The translations under genes and the position numbers were made by a program. From the NCBI GenBank assembly GCA_022749755.1, contig CM040440.1:12759269-12823268 (forward strand): a stretch of DNA of 64,000 nt. The letters are read 5' to 3'. The notes under the pieces were generated by a model. It did no database searches and had not been told where the DNA came from. It saw only the letters and a program-made list of their open reading frames with translations. The DNA comes from Azadirachta indica. Lineage: Eukaryota > Streptophyta > Magnoliopsida > Sapindales > Meliaceae. This document shows, one piece after another, positions 24,320-37,096 of this stretch. Each line of letters starts with the position of its first letter. Within the stretch, counting starts at the first letter, position 1.

Positions 24320-27300
24320 ATGGATAAATCTTGGATGACTATGGATAGGAGATTGTATGCATTTGTATAAGGCGTAGATAATTTCTTAAAATTTGCATTA
24401 CGTCATTTAAGGAATCTTAATGCCATACATTATCCATACATAAAGTGTGGCAATTTCAAAGTGCATACTATTATGGACATAAAAGAACATTTATTTTTTA
24501 ATGATATTGATAAAAGTTATCACACTTAGATTTGGCATAGAGAATCATGTGATTATGGGGCAGATTTACCAAATGTGGAGCAGTCATGTTTTGAATGTTA
24601 TAGTAATGATGATGGATAGATAATACTAGAGAGATGGTACGTGTTGCAAAAGATGAGTATACTAGTAATCTAAAAGTTTTTCAGAAGTTATTAGATAATG
24701 CTGAGAAGCCATTGTATTTTGATTGTACAAAATATACAAAACTGTGTGCTTTGGTAAAGTTGTACAACCTAAAAGGAAAATATGGATTTTCTAACCAATG
24801 TTTTTCTGATTTGTTGAAATTATTTGCTAACATGTTACCAAGTAATAATGAGTTGCCCCTATCAATGTATGAAGCAAAGAACTCACTTAATGCACTTGGC
24901 ATGGAATATGAAAAGATACATGCGTGTCCTAATGATTGTACGTTGTACAGAAAACAGTTTTAAGATGCAACTATATGTCCTCAATGTGGAGTTTCAAGAT
25001 GGAAGCTTAACAAGAATTCAACCGAGCTAAAGAACGGTGTGCCCGCCAAGGTTTTATGGTATTTTCCACCAATCCCTCGATTTAGAAGAATGTTTCAAAG
25101 TGCAGAAATAGCAAAGAATTTGATATGGCATGCTAATGTGAGGGAAATTGATGGTATACTACGACATCCTTCTAATTCCCCAATATAGAGGCTAGTTGAT
25201 GACTCTTGGCCAGATTTTGCTATTGATCCAAAAACCTTCGACTTGCACTTGTAGTTGATGGAATTAACCCACATAGTTCTCTTAGTAGTAGGTATAGTTA
25301 TTGGCCTATTGTGATGATAACTTATAATCTTCCTCCATGGTTATGTATAAAAAGAAAATTTATAATGCTAACTTTATTGATATATGGGCCCAAAAAACCT
25401 GGAAACAACATTGATGTTTATTTGCAGCCACTGATTTATGATCTAAAACAACTGTGGGAGGAAGGTATTTCGGCATATGATGCATAGCGTAAAGAGCACT
25501 TCAAGTTAAGAGCAATATTACTATGGATAATAAATGATTTTTCAGCATATAGCAATTTATCCGGTCATACAGTGAAAGGATATTATGCATGTCCAGGGTA
25601 CAGTGAAGAAACCAATTGTTATAGGTTAAAACACAATAAAAAGATGTCTTATATGGAAGCAAAAGAAGGCTTTTAATGGTGAACAGGACTTGAGAAAAGC
25701 TCCAAAACCATTAACAGGTGAAGAAATATTAAAAAAAATTGCAGGGGTACATTTTTCCTAAGGAAAACACAAGCGTCATATTACAAGTTCTAATGGTAGT
25801 ATTAAAAGTTGCTGGAAGAAAAAGTCAATCTTTTTCAGTTAGAATATTGGAAATCTTTTCATATTCGACATATTTTAGATGTTATACACATTGAGAAAAA
25901 TGTGTGCGATAACATAGTTGGTACACTATTGAACATTCCAAGTAAAACCAAAGATGGACTTGCATCTCGATTAGATCTTAAAGAGATGGGGTTAAGGAAT
26001 GAGTTGGCACCTACGGAGACAGCAAAAGGGATAGTTTTACCTTCAACATGTTACACAATGTCTACAGATGAAAAAAGAAGGTTTTGTAAGAAGTTATTTA
26101 ATGCAAAGGTTCCAGAAGGATAATCATCAAATTTTAGAAATGTTGTTTCAATAAAAGATTGTAAGCTCTATGGTCTAAAGTCTCACGACTGTCATACATT
26201 GATGCAACAATTATTGCCTGTGGCAATCCGCTCTGTGTTACCTGATCATGTCAGGTTTGCAATTACTAGATTTTGCTTCTTTTTTAATATATTATGCAAA
26301 AAAGTAGTGGATGTGAAAAAAGTTGATGAGATGCAAAATAGTATTGTGTTGACATTATGTATACTTGAAAAATATTTTCCTCTATCATTTTTTGATAAAA
26401 TGGTTCATTTAACAGTGCATCTTGTTAGAGAAGTTAAACTATGCGACCAGTTTATCTGCGATGGATGTACCCATTTGAACGGTTTATGAAAGTTTTGAAA
26501 GGTTATGTGAGGAATCGTAATTGTCCAGAAGGATGTATTGCAGAATGTTACATTGCAGAAGAAGCTATTGAGTTTTGAACAGAATACTTATCTAATGTAG
26601 ATGCAATTGGAATCCCATCTAGTCAAGCTTATGAAAGTGATTTTGTTGGTAGGCCACTATCAGGAGGTAAGGTAGAGACTATTAATCGTATTCAATGGGA
26701 GCAAGCTCATCGATATGTATTAGAAAACACAAATGAAGTTCAACCGTATATTGAGTAAGTTGTTAAATTTCATTCATTTGTTATTTGAAAATTAATTATC
26801 TAGGTCTAAAGCCATATATATAACATTACTTTTTATTTTATATGTTAAGGAACACATGGAGCTATTAAGTCTAGAGCATCGAAAAAAATCTAAAGGAAAG
26901 AAGTGGTTACAAGATGAGCACAACCGCACGTTTATTTATTGGTTGCGTGACAAAGTAAGTGCTAGCTAACATTTAGTATTAATATTAAGGCACCGAAATA
27001 AATCATCTTCACAAAATTAACCATTTTTTATGATGCTTATATGTGTACAGATAGCTCATGAGTTAAGTCATCCAAATAATAATATATCAGAGAACTGACG
27101 ATGGATAGCACATTGACCACGATTTGAAGTTATAAAGTATCAAGGTTATGATGTTAATAAATGTCGTTACCATGTAAAAGGAAGAGATGCTCAACATGTA
27201 CATCAAAACAGTGGAGTAAGCGTAATTGCGAATACCAGGCAAATTGCAAGCTCTAAAATTTAAAATCCAACTATTTTGAATATGTCTTTTTATGGAGTTA

Positions 27301-27680
27301 TTCAAGAAATTTGGGATTTAAACTATAACAAGTATAAAATTCTAATATTTAAGTGCGATTGGGTGGATAGTGGTAATGGGACCAAAGTAGATGAGTTAAG
27401 CTTTATATTAGTTGACCTTAATAAGATTGGGCATAAATCTGACCAATTTATTTTGGCATTACAAGCAAAGCAAATATTTTATATATAAGATCCAGTTGAT
27501 GCGAGATGGTCAATTGTACAAGTACCCCCTCAGAAGGATTATGACTATGAAAATGATGAGTTACGTGACACTACCATGGAGCATCAATGTTTAACTCCTT
27601 CATTACCAAATTTAGAATCAATTGATTCATTCAGTGAGAATGATGCAACCTATGCTCTTATAGATTGTGAGGGTACTTGA
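24320..27680 (+). pseudogene. CACTA transposase, TNP2/TNPD type
   Basis: Decayed transposase of an En/Spm-type element; in working elements it cuts at the CACTA termini. It starts at the ATG at 24320 (MDKSWMTMDRRLY), with a Transpos_assoc-like N-terminus (YIKCGN near 24430, then a HLFFNDIDKSYHT stretch). Next come the Transposase_21 region (LPLSMYEAKNSL near 24860, ICPQCGVSRW near 24975, KVLWYFPPIPRFRRMF near 25050, LDVIHIEKNVCDNIVGTLLN near 25880), a DUF4218-like region (LPDHVRFAITRFCFFFN near 26240, LCILEKYFPLSFFDKMVHL near 26370), and after two likely introns a C-terminal part with GRDAQHVHQNSGVSV near 27190 and the DUF4216-like DPVDARWSIVQVPPQKDY near 27490. Many stops and frameshifts break it, for example after KQF at 24961 and between 25180 and 25800. 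Domain order is complete, so this was once a full gene. Confidence 0.88.
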
Positions 27681-29730
27681 ATTGAAAATATTATGAGCAA
27701 ACAGGCATGTTCTTATAATTTTTTTATTCATTTTGTTTTTAAGCATTTTTTTATTAAGATATCATAAATTTTATTCATTTATATTTATTTTACTTTAAAG
27801 TGTTGAATAAATTATATATTTTAAATAGCATGGCTGACTTTTTTTTTAAAAAAATTATTTGCAGTATCATGACTTTTTTCCATAGAGCCAACCAAGATGA
27901 TATAGAAAATTTCTTCAAAAGAGAAATTAGTTTTAGATTATTATGGATACACTTCACTGTTGTTGGACTGTGCTATAGTTATATGTTGATCTTCTGATAG
28001 AGCTTAAATCTTGTTAGAGCAGTTGTTTAGTATATATTTGTTAGCTTCATGCTGTTTTGGTGTTCTTTTGCTGCTACTTTGTTTTGACTAAAATTATTAG
28101 TCAATACATTTTTTTTAAATAAATATCTAAGCAACAGATTAAAGTGATGAAATAAAAAAATGAATAAAAAGTTTAAAAGGCCTTGATGTTAAATACAAGC
28201 TCATAAGGTAGAAACACCAAAATAAAAAAAATTTTGAAAAGATAATCACAACAATTAAATTGATCATGAAAATAAAAAAAATCTAAATTACACATCGAAA
28301 ACTGAGATCTAGATTTGAATATAAATAATAATTAAATAAAAAATGTTAGAAACATAATTATTAAAAATTATTAAAAGATAATAAAAAAATAGAAACAAAA
28401 TTATTAAAGGTAGTTAATATAAATAAAATTATTATAAATAACGTTATTTACTGTTGCTAGAATCAATCTTTCTCCTCTACAGCTTGTTGTTTTTGCCCTG
28501 TTATTGATCTGTTGCTCTATTGCTTTCCGTTTTTGGTTTCCTGCTGATGAATCAATCTCAAGTGCCATTCTTGCTGCTAGTACTGGCATTTTATTCTTCT
28601 CTTCTCCTGCTGGTTGCTAATACTGATGCTGTTGCTAGTGGTTTCCGCATTTTTTTCTTTTAATTTATGGCTGATGCATCTTTCAATACTGCTCCTGCAA
28701 TTGTTTTATAAGTTCCTCTGAGCTTTTTTGTGTCTTTCCTAGGCTTTCTTATTATTTAATAATATATTATTTTGATTTTTTAAAAAAATATATATTTCTA
28801 TAGATTTTTCAACTTCTTTCTATGCTGGTACCTTGCTTCTACGCTTTTACTACTCTTTTTGATGCTTACAATTGTGCTCACCAGTAGAAAGTACTACTAT
28901 ATAGCTTAATGCTTGCTACTCAATCCTTCTCTTGTTTTAATTTTATTTTTTCTGTCTTCAGCTTCACCAATTGGAGGATTTAGATTCTTAGAAAACTCAT
29001 AATCCAAAATATTGAGAACATTAAGATTTCGCCAAGAATTACATAGGAGGAGGAAAAAAGCACATAAGCTTCTCATCACTAATCTCTAGAACTACGACAG
29101 CAACTTGGTCCTCTATGTAAGTTTTGAAATTGTTTCTGCAGATTTTTCAGCTGTTTATAGCAAATAGTGATGTATGTTACTGGCTATTTATGCTATTATT
29201 TTTTAAATTTAACGTTGTTTGTAATTACTTTTGCAACCTTGTTGCTAAGTTTCTTACTAGCTGTGAATGAAGAAAACAATAATTTGCTTTATTTTTATTT
29301 GTCAAATATAAAGTAAACCTCTTGCTTTATTTTTTATATTCTTAAAAACTCATAATGCAGTGGTGAGAACCTTAATTTAGTTTAATTTAGTTAATATTCT
29401 CATTTTTTTAAGTCATTTATTGGTAGGTTAACAGTAGTTGATATTACTCTCTTAATACAATTAATGATATAATTATATTGTGATTATTAAAATAATTGTT
29501 AGTAATATAAATATATATCTGTTGGTTATAACTTGAATATATTTATATAAACTATTTTTTAAGTTTTTTAAACATTACCTTAGTAATTAAGATATTTTAA
29601 ATTTTATTCATTAATAATTAACATATCCTAAATTTTATTCATTAGTAACATTTATTTTATCTTAAAATGCTGAATTAATTATATTTTTACTAGTATCACT
29701 CACATGTTTTTCTTTTTTTTTGTTTCAGTA
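27681..29730 (+). other. intergenic part of CACTA with duplicated exon-like segment
   Basis: The segment 27720-27990 resembles 29580-29850: both contain TTTTATTCATT, AATGCTGAATTAATTATA-type sequence and a 3' splice-site-like CAG followed by TATCATGACTTT/TATCATGACCTT and an exon-like stretch (DDIENFFKREIS versus DDVGTSLENFLRKR). Between them, 28320-28450 repeats sequence from 22130-22240 and 23650-23760 (CATAATTATTAAAA...). The rest is AT-rich with TGCTG-type low-complexity runs and no gene. Confidence 0.5.
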
Positions 29731-32700
29731 TCATGACCTTTCTCCAAAAAGACAACCATGATGATGTAGGAACTTCTCTAGAAAATTTTTTGAGGAAAAG
29801 AAATGGCAGAAGTCAAATGACTTTGTCAGAGCTTACAAAAGAGAAAAGTGATGCCTGTAGGCTATTTATTATATTTAATAAGAAAGGTCAACCAATAGGT
29901 AAAACATCAAAAAAGTTGGGCGGCTTAATTGGTGTATTGGCATGTACAATAATTCCAATCACATATTGCACATGGTTCAGGGTGCCAAAAGAACTTAAAG
30001 AAAATATATGGAGTTGTATTGATGTTTGACATATGTCAATTCTTAATTATCATTTTTTTGTTATTATTTTTTATAATAATTAATTTATTTTAAATTTTTA
30101 TTTCATGCTATTATTTGTAGATGGCGTGTGATATTGATAAAGCTTATAAGAAAAAGGCTTTATCTAGAGCAGTAGGAAGATGGAAAGCTTTTAAAAATCA
30201 TCTTACATTGAAATATATATTGCCATACAAAAATGACCCTACTAATTTGAAAAAACCACCGACACACTACAAATTTATTGAACAATTACATCAGCAATCA
30301 TTTGTTAATAGTAGATTGGCAGAAGATTTTCTTGTAAGCTAATTTAAATTTTTTTATATTTAATTTAATTTAATTTTAACTTAAAATTCTTACTATATTG
30401 TTGTAATGATATATATAGAGCCATAGAAAAGTTCAACAAGAGAGGCAGAGACAAAACAAGTATAGATATTGACTTTCACGTCGTGGATATACAAATAAAA
30501 AAGATGAATTGGTTAATGTTTAAATTATTGATCAATTTATTTAATGTAAAGTATTTTATGAATTTCGATTTGAATGTCTACAGATACGTGAACTTGAAAC
30601 AGATGAACAAATTAACCATTTCATTATTTGAATGCTTACTCATCAAAATAAGAAAGGAGAATATGATAACGAGAATGTCAAATTATGTTCAGAAAGAATT
30701 GTAAGTTTGTTATTAATGTTGCACTTATTTATATATAATTTATATTAATAATTAAATAAAAAGTATTTAATTTTCATTAAAAGTTTTTATTTATATTGGC
30801 TTTCATCTTAATTCTTTTTTAAAAGAAAAACTATTTGTCTATACTTTTGATAGGAAAAAATTACGGAACAAGTTAAATTGAGGAATGTTTGTGTTGATGG
30901 CAACGGTGACATTCTTATAATGGCATTACAAACTCCTGAGCATTTAGGAAGTGTTAGAGGAGTTGGTCATTCCATCACTCCATCTAGTTATTTTCACATG
31001 CCTAAACGTAATCATTATTTTGAGGAGCAACAAAAGATGATGTAAGAGCGACAGCATTTGTTGATTGCACAAAATAAGAGGATGTTGGAGGAAAATCAAC
31101 AAATGCAAGAAAAGTTGAAATCATTACAAAGTGAATTAGAAGCATTAAAAACAAGTAACCCAAAAGCCACGAGTTCTAATCAAGCCAATTGTGATATAAA
31201 CGTCAAGGTGACTAGTCATGAGACAAACACGGAAGTACAATATCAAGCTAATGGTGATATAATTATAAAGGTAATAAATTTTTACTTATTCATGATATAT
31301 ATATGTATATATATAATATTTGTATCTTGTTGTATAACATCTTTTTAATGAAATAAATGTGACATTTGAAATGGAAAATTATGCAAGCTTGCTATTGGCA
31401 ACAAAGAGAATATAGTAGCTCATGGTGCAATTATGCCAACAAATGATCCAAAAGCCACTATACACAGATTCCATTAAATGAAAATATACGTGTATCTATT
31501 CATATGGCAATAATTCCATCGGCCTCTTTACCAATTCATGTTCTTAGTGAATTTGAAACCAAACAAGATGTTATTGGATCATTTGTCGCATGTCCTAAAG
31601 ATCTTATTATACCATTGACTAATAAGGTAATTTACTTTTTAATTTGTAATTTTCTCTCAATTATTTATTTATAATAGTTTTTTTTCTTAATATTTTTCTT
31701 CATCAACTTAGGAACCAAGCAAACAACTCAACAATTTAAACTCAAAATTAGTGGAGCCAATTATAAACCCCAAAGCTCAATGTTTAACTCAGTCATATTG
31801 TTCTATGAAATCTATTGGTGTATATGCCAATAAAGCTATGCTTCCAAGTGACATCATTGAAGTAAGTATAGAAAAAAATATTTTTAGGCAAGAATTTGTT
31901 AAGAATGTTACTCAAGGTATAATCCAAGAGTTTTTAAGCATGGACCTCATATCAGTCACTTGTATAGTAGTGTATATAAGGTAATTTAATATTTTCCTAA
32001 TGAATATGTATCATTTTAACTTATTTATTGAGGATTAGAGGTATAGATTTATTGTTATAATAACAAAAGCTTTTATTTTATTGTTAGGCACTTATACAGT
32101 TACATCAAAGAGAGAAATTTGGTTGACATGATTGGATTTGTGAATCCACATGATGTTGCTTCAATCGGTAGGAGAATAGAAGCTGATAAAGTATGTTCAA
32201 TTGCAGAAAGGATAAGACATGCAAAGATGAATCAGATATTTTTTACTCCATATTATCATGAGTATGTATTTTCATTATGTTATATGATTATATATTTAAT
32301 TATTAATTGTTGAGTATAATTTATTTCAACTAAGGCATTTATTATATATATATATATGTATTACTATCAATATAGATTTCACTAGATGTTGGTCATTATT
32401 GATCCATATAATGACATCACATATTTTTTGGACTCACTTCAAAATGAAATTGTCTCTAACATCAAGCAAGTTGTTAATAAGTAAGTATAATTTGTAATAC
32501 ATTTATTTGTATTAAGATATAATTTTTCTATTCATTTGACATAATTTATGATATTCGTTTCTCTTTTTCTATCATTTCTTTGTTTTTTCTTTTTTAAAAA
32601 AGGAGTGATGCAGATGTTCAATGTTCGATCACAAGAATTGGAAGAAAGATACTGATTTGAAAGAAAATCAATGTAAGTACATAAAAATTATATTATTGAC

Positions 32701-33927
32701 TATTTTTTTAAAATTTTTTTCTTTAATTCATAAGTGACAGAGATAACCAATCTTTAAATTATGGTAGCCAATTCTAATACTAGAACAAATAATTTGTCAA
32801 TGCATCAAAACTTAACCTAATAAATATTTTTAAGAAAAGTTTAATAATGATTTAACTTCTTTTTTTTTTTATTTCTAGGGGAAGGGGAGGGGTTGGGGTA
32901 GGATATTTTTTATGGGCCAACAACTTGCTACTATACATCCCAACATTTTCTAATGTTTGCATGAGTAAAGTGGGATATAAAAAATTAACCATCAACTATT
33001 TTCAATCCTTTTTCTTTATTACATAGATACCATCATTCCTTTGATTTTCTCCAATATTTTATTTACTTTATTAGGGCATACGTGTTTGACAACATTGGAA
33101 ATATACATTAATAACATAAATATCAGTTGGTAAACAATGGTCTATCATTGGTTATTACAAATGTCTCAATAAAAAAAATATTATTGACTATTGATCAATT
33201 TAAATTAGCATGAAATATTAAATGAATGGAATTGAAAACTAGGAATTCTTTAAAAGTAGAGTTAGGTCCAAAATTGAAGTAACCCATCAATCATTCAAAT
33301 CATCTTTAAGAATAATCCAATGAATGATATAATTATAATTGGTACTTTGAATTTTTTCGTTTCATATATCAGTTAAATTAGTACTTACACATTAAAAAGA
33401 AAAAAAATACGCGGTACATATATACTGTCACATTATATATATATATATTTGGTTAGTGATCTACTGGTACAACTTTTACTAACTAATATACTAATATGCT
33501 ATATATATACACACCATCTTCCTATGACTTTTCGAAGGAAAATAATTTAGATTTTTATTATTTGAACAATTTTTTTCGTTGTTTTATGTTAATTAAAATG
33601 TACTCGATTTTATTATTTTTTTTTAATTTTTGGTAGTGTCCTAAACAACCCACAAATTCAAAGTGTGGGTATTATGTAATGAAGTATATGAAAGATATTA
33701 TTGAAAATCCAAATATTTCCATCCAACAAAAAGTTAGAATTATAACTTTGCAATTATTTCACTTATTTTATTAATTTTTTATAACATACATGACTTCTAA
33801 TGTTATTTTATTTTAATTTCATTATGTGTAATATCTTGTGTAGTTCGAAAAAAAATGCTCATACAAACAAGAAGAGATAGATGAGATGAGAAAAGATTGG
33901 GCTGAATTTGTTCTGTCAATTTTGTAA
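29731..33927 (+). pseudogene. CACTA TNPA-like/Transposase_24 protein fused to Ulp1-type protease
   Basis: Second protein of the CACTA element, in many exons. The N-terminal exons give LTKEKSDACRLFIIF (29850), ENIWSCID (30000) and KALSRAVGRWKAFKNHLTLK (30150). The Transposase_24-like core follows, with LSRRGYTNKKDELV (30475), IRELETDEQINHF (30590) and LQTPEHLGSVRGVGHSITPS (30925), then a coiled-coil-like run rich in Gln, Glu and Leu (31060-31150). The C-terminus is a Ulp1-type cysteine protease domain: His codon at 32380, Asp in YFLDSL at 32431, Cys in NSKCGYYVMKYMK at 33664, ending EEIDEMRKDWAEFVLSIL with the stop at 33925-33927. The codon after the catalytic-type His is a stop where the family has Trp. 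Other stops lie near 30475, 30630 and 31042, and a frameshift near 31475. It is not functional. Confidence 0.85.
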
Positions 33928-34690
33928 TTGAAATAATTGTATTTTTTTATTCTTTTGTTTTAGTTATATTTTTCAGTTTTACCCAACGAATTTTGATAGA
34001 TATATTTGGTTATAGGTCTATTGATCTACTTTTTATTTAATTTATTAAGTAATAAATTAATTGATAAGTGCATTAACTTAAAACTATGGCAAAGACTACA
34101 AAGGACAAGGTTGCTACTTGTTAATTACCAAGCTCGCTATTGCTTGACTACTTGTTGCTGGTTCTGCTTCCTGTTATTAGTTGTGTTTTTTTTTTCTGCT
34201 ATTTTCTTCTCCTAATGTTACTTTGTTGTAGCCGTTTCTGCTATAATTTATTGTTGTTTCGGCTAACTATTGATAAAGTTGTAAATATGTACTGCTGTAA
34301 ATACTGCTGTTAGGAGATACTTATTTCTTTTATAGCTGCTATTTTCAGTTTTATAATAATTAGTGGATAAAACAGCTATGTATGTGATATCTAGCATCAG
34401 CTTGCAATTGTTTCTGGTTCATGATCTGTTGCTGTTGTGCTACTGTTTATATTTGCAATTTGTAATGATACAGACTCTTTTAATTTAGACTTTTTTTAAT
34501 CAATGTTTAATATATTTTTAAACAATTAATAAGATACACATATGTATGAATTAATAAGTGATATTATTGCCCTCTCATATATTATATATATATATATACA
34601 CACATATATATATGTATATGTATATTTTTTTGATAAATTAATTTTTATTTAATTGAATGTTGTTATAATAACCATTTTTATTGTTATTTT
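33928..34690. other. 3' non-coding part of CACTA
   Basis: AT-rich with TGCTG-type stretches like those at 23.8-24.2 kb and a TA/CA microsatellite at 34583-34625. No gene. Confidence 0.4.
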
Positions 34691-34699
34691 TAAGAATTA

Positions 34700-35030
34700 T
34701 AATTTTAAAAATTTTAATAACTGTTAAAAACTTTCTTATATATCTAAATATTATTAAAAGTAAATTTTTTATAAAATTTTAACAACTGTTAAATATCGTT
34801 CTCTTATAAATTTAAGTACTGTTATAAGGTGCTCTCTTATAAATTCGAGAACTATTTAAAACTGTTTTCTTATAAATTTAAAAGCTGATAAAAACAATCT
34901 TCTTATCATAACAAAAGAGAACGGTTTTTGATATTTTAAGACACGTCAAAAGAAAACGGTTTGTAATACATTTTAAAAGAGTTTTTAAAACGTTTTATAA
35001 TAGTTTTAAATATATAATAGTCTAGTAGTG
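34700..35030. repeat. CACTA right-end subterminal repeats and terminus
   Basis: Contains repeated AACTGTTA/GAACTATT units and two AACGGTTT cores (near 34920 and 34957), which are the inverse of the AAACCGTTT cores at the left end. It closes with TCTAGTAGTG at 35021-35030, the reverse of a CACTACTAGA terminus. Confidence 0.65.
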
Positions 35031-35841
35031 TATTTTAAATTTTTATTAAACAAATAAAAATATTTTTTACTGTGAAAACAAGCCTTTAACATAACCATCG
35101 GCCCTCAAATGCTCGGCGATTGGCTGCACAAGGCTTAGGCGAATTTGACAGTTGGTCACATAATGTCGATGCTTGGTTGCTCATGGCCTGAGTGAGGTCG
35201 ACAGTTGGCTGCGATGAATTGTGCAAGGTGGTCATTTGGTGAAAGATGGGTGCGGAAGGTTGGTAGAAGGTGGGTGGGTAAGGCAAGTGCTTGGCTATTC
35301 ATGGCTGCAAGAGGGTAGATGGTTCCTTTGCCTAGACCTTTAATCTACTTCACTTCTTATTTTTCTTTTTTTTTTAAATGATAATATGTTATGTCAAAGT
35401 TGATTGTCATGGTGGTAATATATATTTTAAATTTTAATTTATATCTTTAAGTATAAATTAATTAGAATTAATTTGTATTATTAGTGTTGTTAGATTGTTA
35501 GAGGCTGGAGGAAGAATTAGAAAGAAGAATAATTAAAAAAAAATGGAAGTAAATTGGGGAAGGAAAAAATTAAAGTTGATATTATTTTATTTATTATTAA
35601 TTATATTTTTAAAAGTAAATTTATATTTTTAATCGAATTTGTGAGGTTGGGGGTTAAAAATGGTATTTTCTCAAGTCAATTAAGATGAACCATTAATAAT
35701 AAAAGAAATCTCTAACGGTTTGGAGGTGAGATGAATATATTTATAAATATTGGTAATGATTAATTATTATCAAAACATTTTGGGCTTATTTAAAATTGTC
35801 TCATAATTTTTTTTTTCAACTAACTTTTTATTTATTTACTT
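35031..35841. other. spacer right of the CACTA element
   Basis: The minus frame at 35086-35286 is Pro/Gln/Ser-rich and matches no family known to me. Near 35690-35800 a stretch is loosely similar, inverted, to 12120-12230. No supported gene. Confidence 0.35.
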
Positions 35842-36107
35842 GGGAGGATGCCCACTGCTCTTCTACTTTTTGAGTTAATATCTCATTATCTCTTATATTC
35901 TTTCTAATACCCCATCACCCTTCTAATTCTTATTTCTTTCTATTTTTTCCCTTTAATTTAATTGGTTCATAAAATAGTGAAATCAAAAATATTTAAAATA
36001 TTAAAGAACAAAATTAAAACTCAAGAGAATAATGAGTTATTAAAAAAAATATAGGAAGGTAATAAGGCATTAGCCTAAAATGTAAGGGGGTAACGACCAT
36101 TCTCCTT
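35842..36107. mobile_element. possible small MITE
   Basis: The left end (GGAGGATGCCCACTGCTC) and the reverse complement of the right end (GGAGAATGGTCGTTACC) are similar over about 70 bp, with shared TATATT and TAATA words. At about 266 bp with no coding sequence it fits a MITE, but divergence is high and no target-site duplication was settled. Confidence 0.35.
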
Positions 36108-36850
36108 ATTTATTTGTTCGTCTAACATTTACGAGCCCATCTACTAGAGAAACAAAACCACAGCTGCCATGAAATCCACCACTATTGCCACATTGCCACA
36201 TGAAAAAGATAGCATTATGTCACGGTCTCATTCTCTTTACCTGCTTCGACTGTGCGATGCTTAATAACTCCGTTTGCCAAGCAAGCCGTCGACACTCACA
36301 ATGTGCTAAATCGGAAGCTTTATATGAAAGAGAGAAGCGAGAGCACAAAAAGTTTGAGTGAAGAGAACTTATACAATTCAAGTTTACTGCTTGATTGCTT
36401 GTTTTGGCCAAAAGAGACCTCACCTATTTACAGGAGAGGTTACATACAATGGAAGTCCAAGATTGCACCTCACAATGCACTTTCGAGGGTTAGGATTGGC
36501 CTTCTAAAAAGGTTTTAAAAAATATTTATACAATGGTAAAATGTAAAATTATCCATACAATTCTAGAACTTGGGCCAATTGGGTAACCATTCTAGAAGTT
36601 GGTCTTATTGGGTTAATATCAAGCTTTATATACACAAATACTAATAAGAAATAATACATGGATCTTTGCCTCAAATGCTTCATTGCCCACTCAATCCGGT
36701 CTACCAAGAAGTCATCTTGTCAAAGCTCGCACACCTGCTTGTTTCAGATTTTCCCTCACGCAAGTACTGCCCGCGTAAAATCTCAGCCACCGGTTACTGT
36801 TCACATGCACTGTTTACGTGAGCATGACAATTAGGTTCAAAACACACCGG
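36108..36850. other. no gene recognised
   Basis: Moderately GC-richer sequence with overlapping short frames on both strands (36220-36423 minus, 36252-36518 plus) and no recognisable motif. It ends with ACCGG, the left target-site duplication of the next element. Confidence 0.35.
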
Positions 36851-37096
36851 TGATGTGAACCTCACCAACGGCATGATAAAACCCAATATCAAACGTGATA
36901 TTGAACCTTAGCAATAATGTGACAAAAGTCAAAACTAACGTAATAATAAATTTTGTCAATAATGTGACAAAAGGCCGACACCAAATGTAATATGGAACTC
37001 ATGATTTTCAAAACACAAATTTATTGAGTTTAAACCCGTTACTTAATAAATAAGAATAAAAAATTACAGTTGTTTAGAAGACGTCACACCAAATCT

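Larger units (their letters stand above)
12255..35030 (+). mobile_element. large CACTA (En/Spm) transposon with nested and captured sequence
   Basis: The left end begins CACTATTAGA at 12255. The right end, read on the minus strand from 35030, begins CACTACTAGA, so the termini agree at 9 of 10 bases. Both ends carry subterminal repeats built around an AAACCGTTTTCT-like motif: direct at 12280-12850, inverted at 34700-35010. Between them lie both proteins typical of CACTA elements, a TNP2-type transposase and a TNPA/Ulp1-type protein, both on the plus strand and both broken. The flanking trinucleotides are TCT and TAT, so the expected 3-bp duplication is only 2 of 3. At 22.8 kb it is large for the superfamily and includes gypsy fragments, two host-gene pseudogenes and tandem duplications. 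The right end is the more secure; a left end nearer the transposase cannot be excluded. Confidence 0.6.

Noticed and set aside
35086..35286. Pro/Gln/Ser-rich minus-strand ORF
   Set aside because: Short, no homology I recognise, next to the CACTA end and with no supporting splice or start context.
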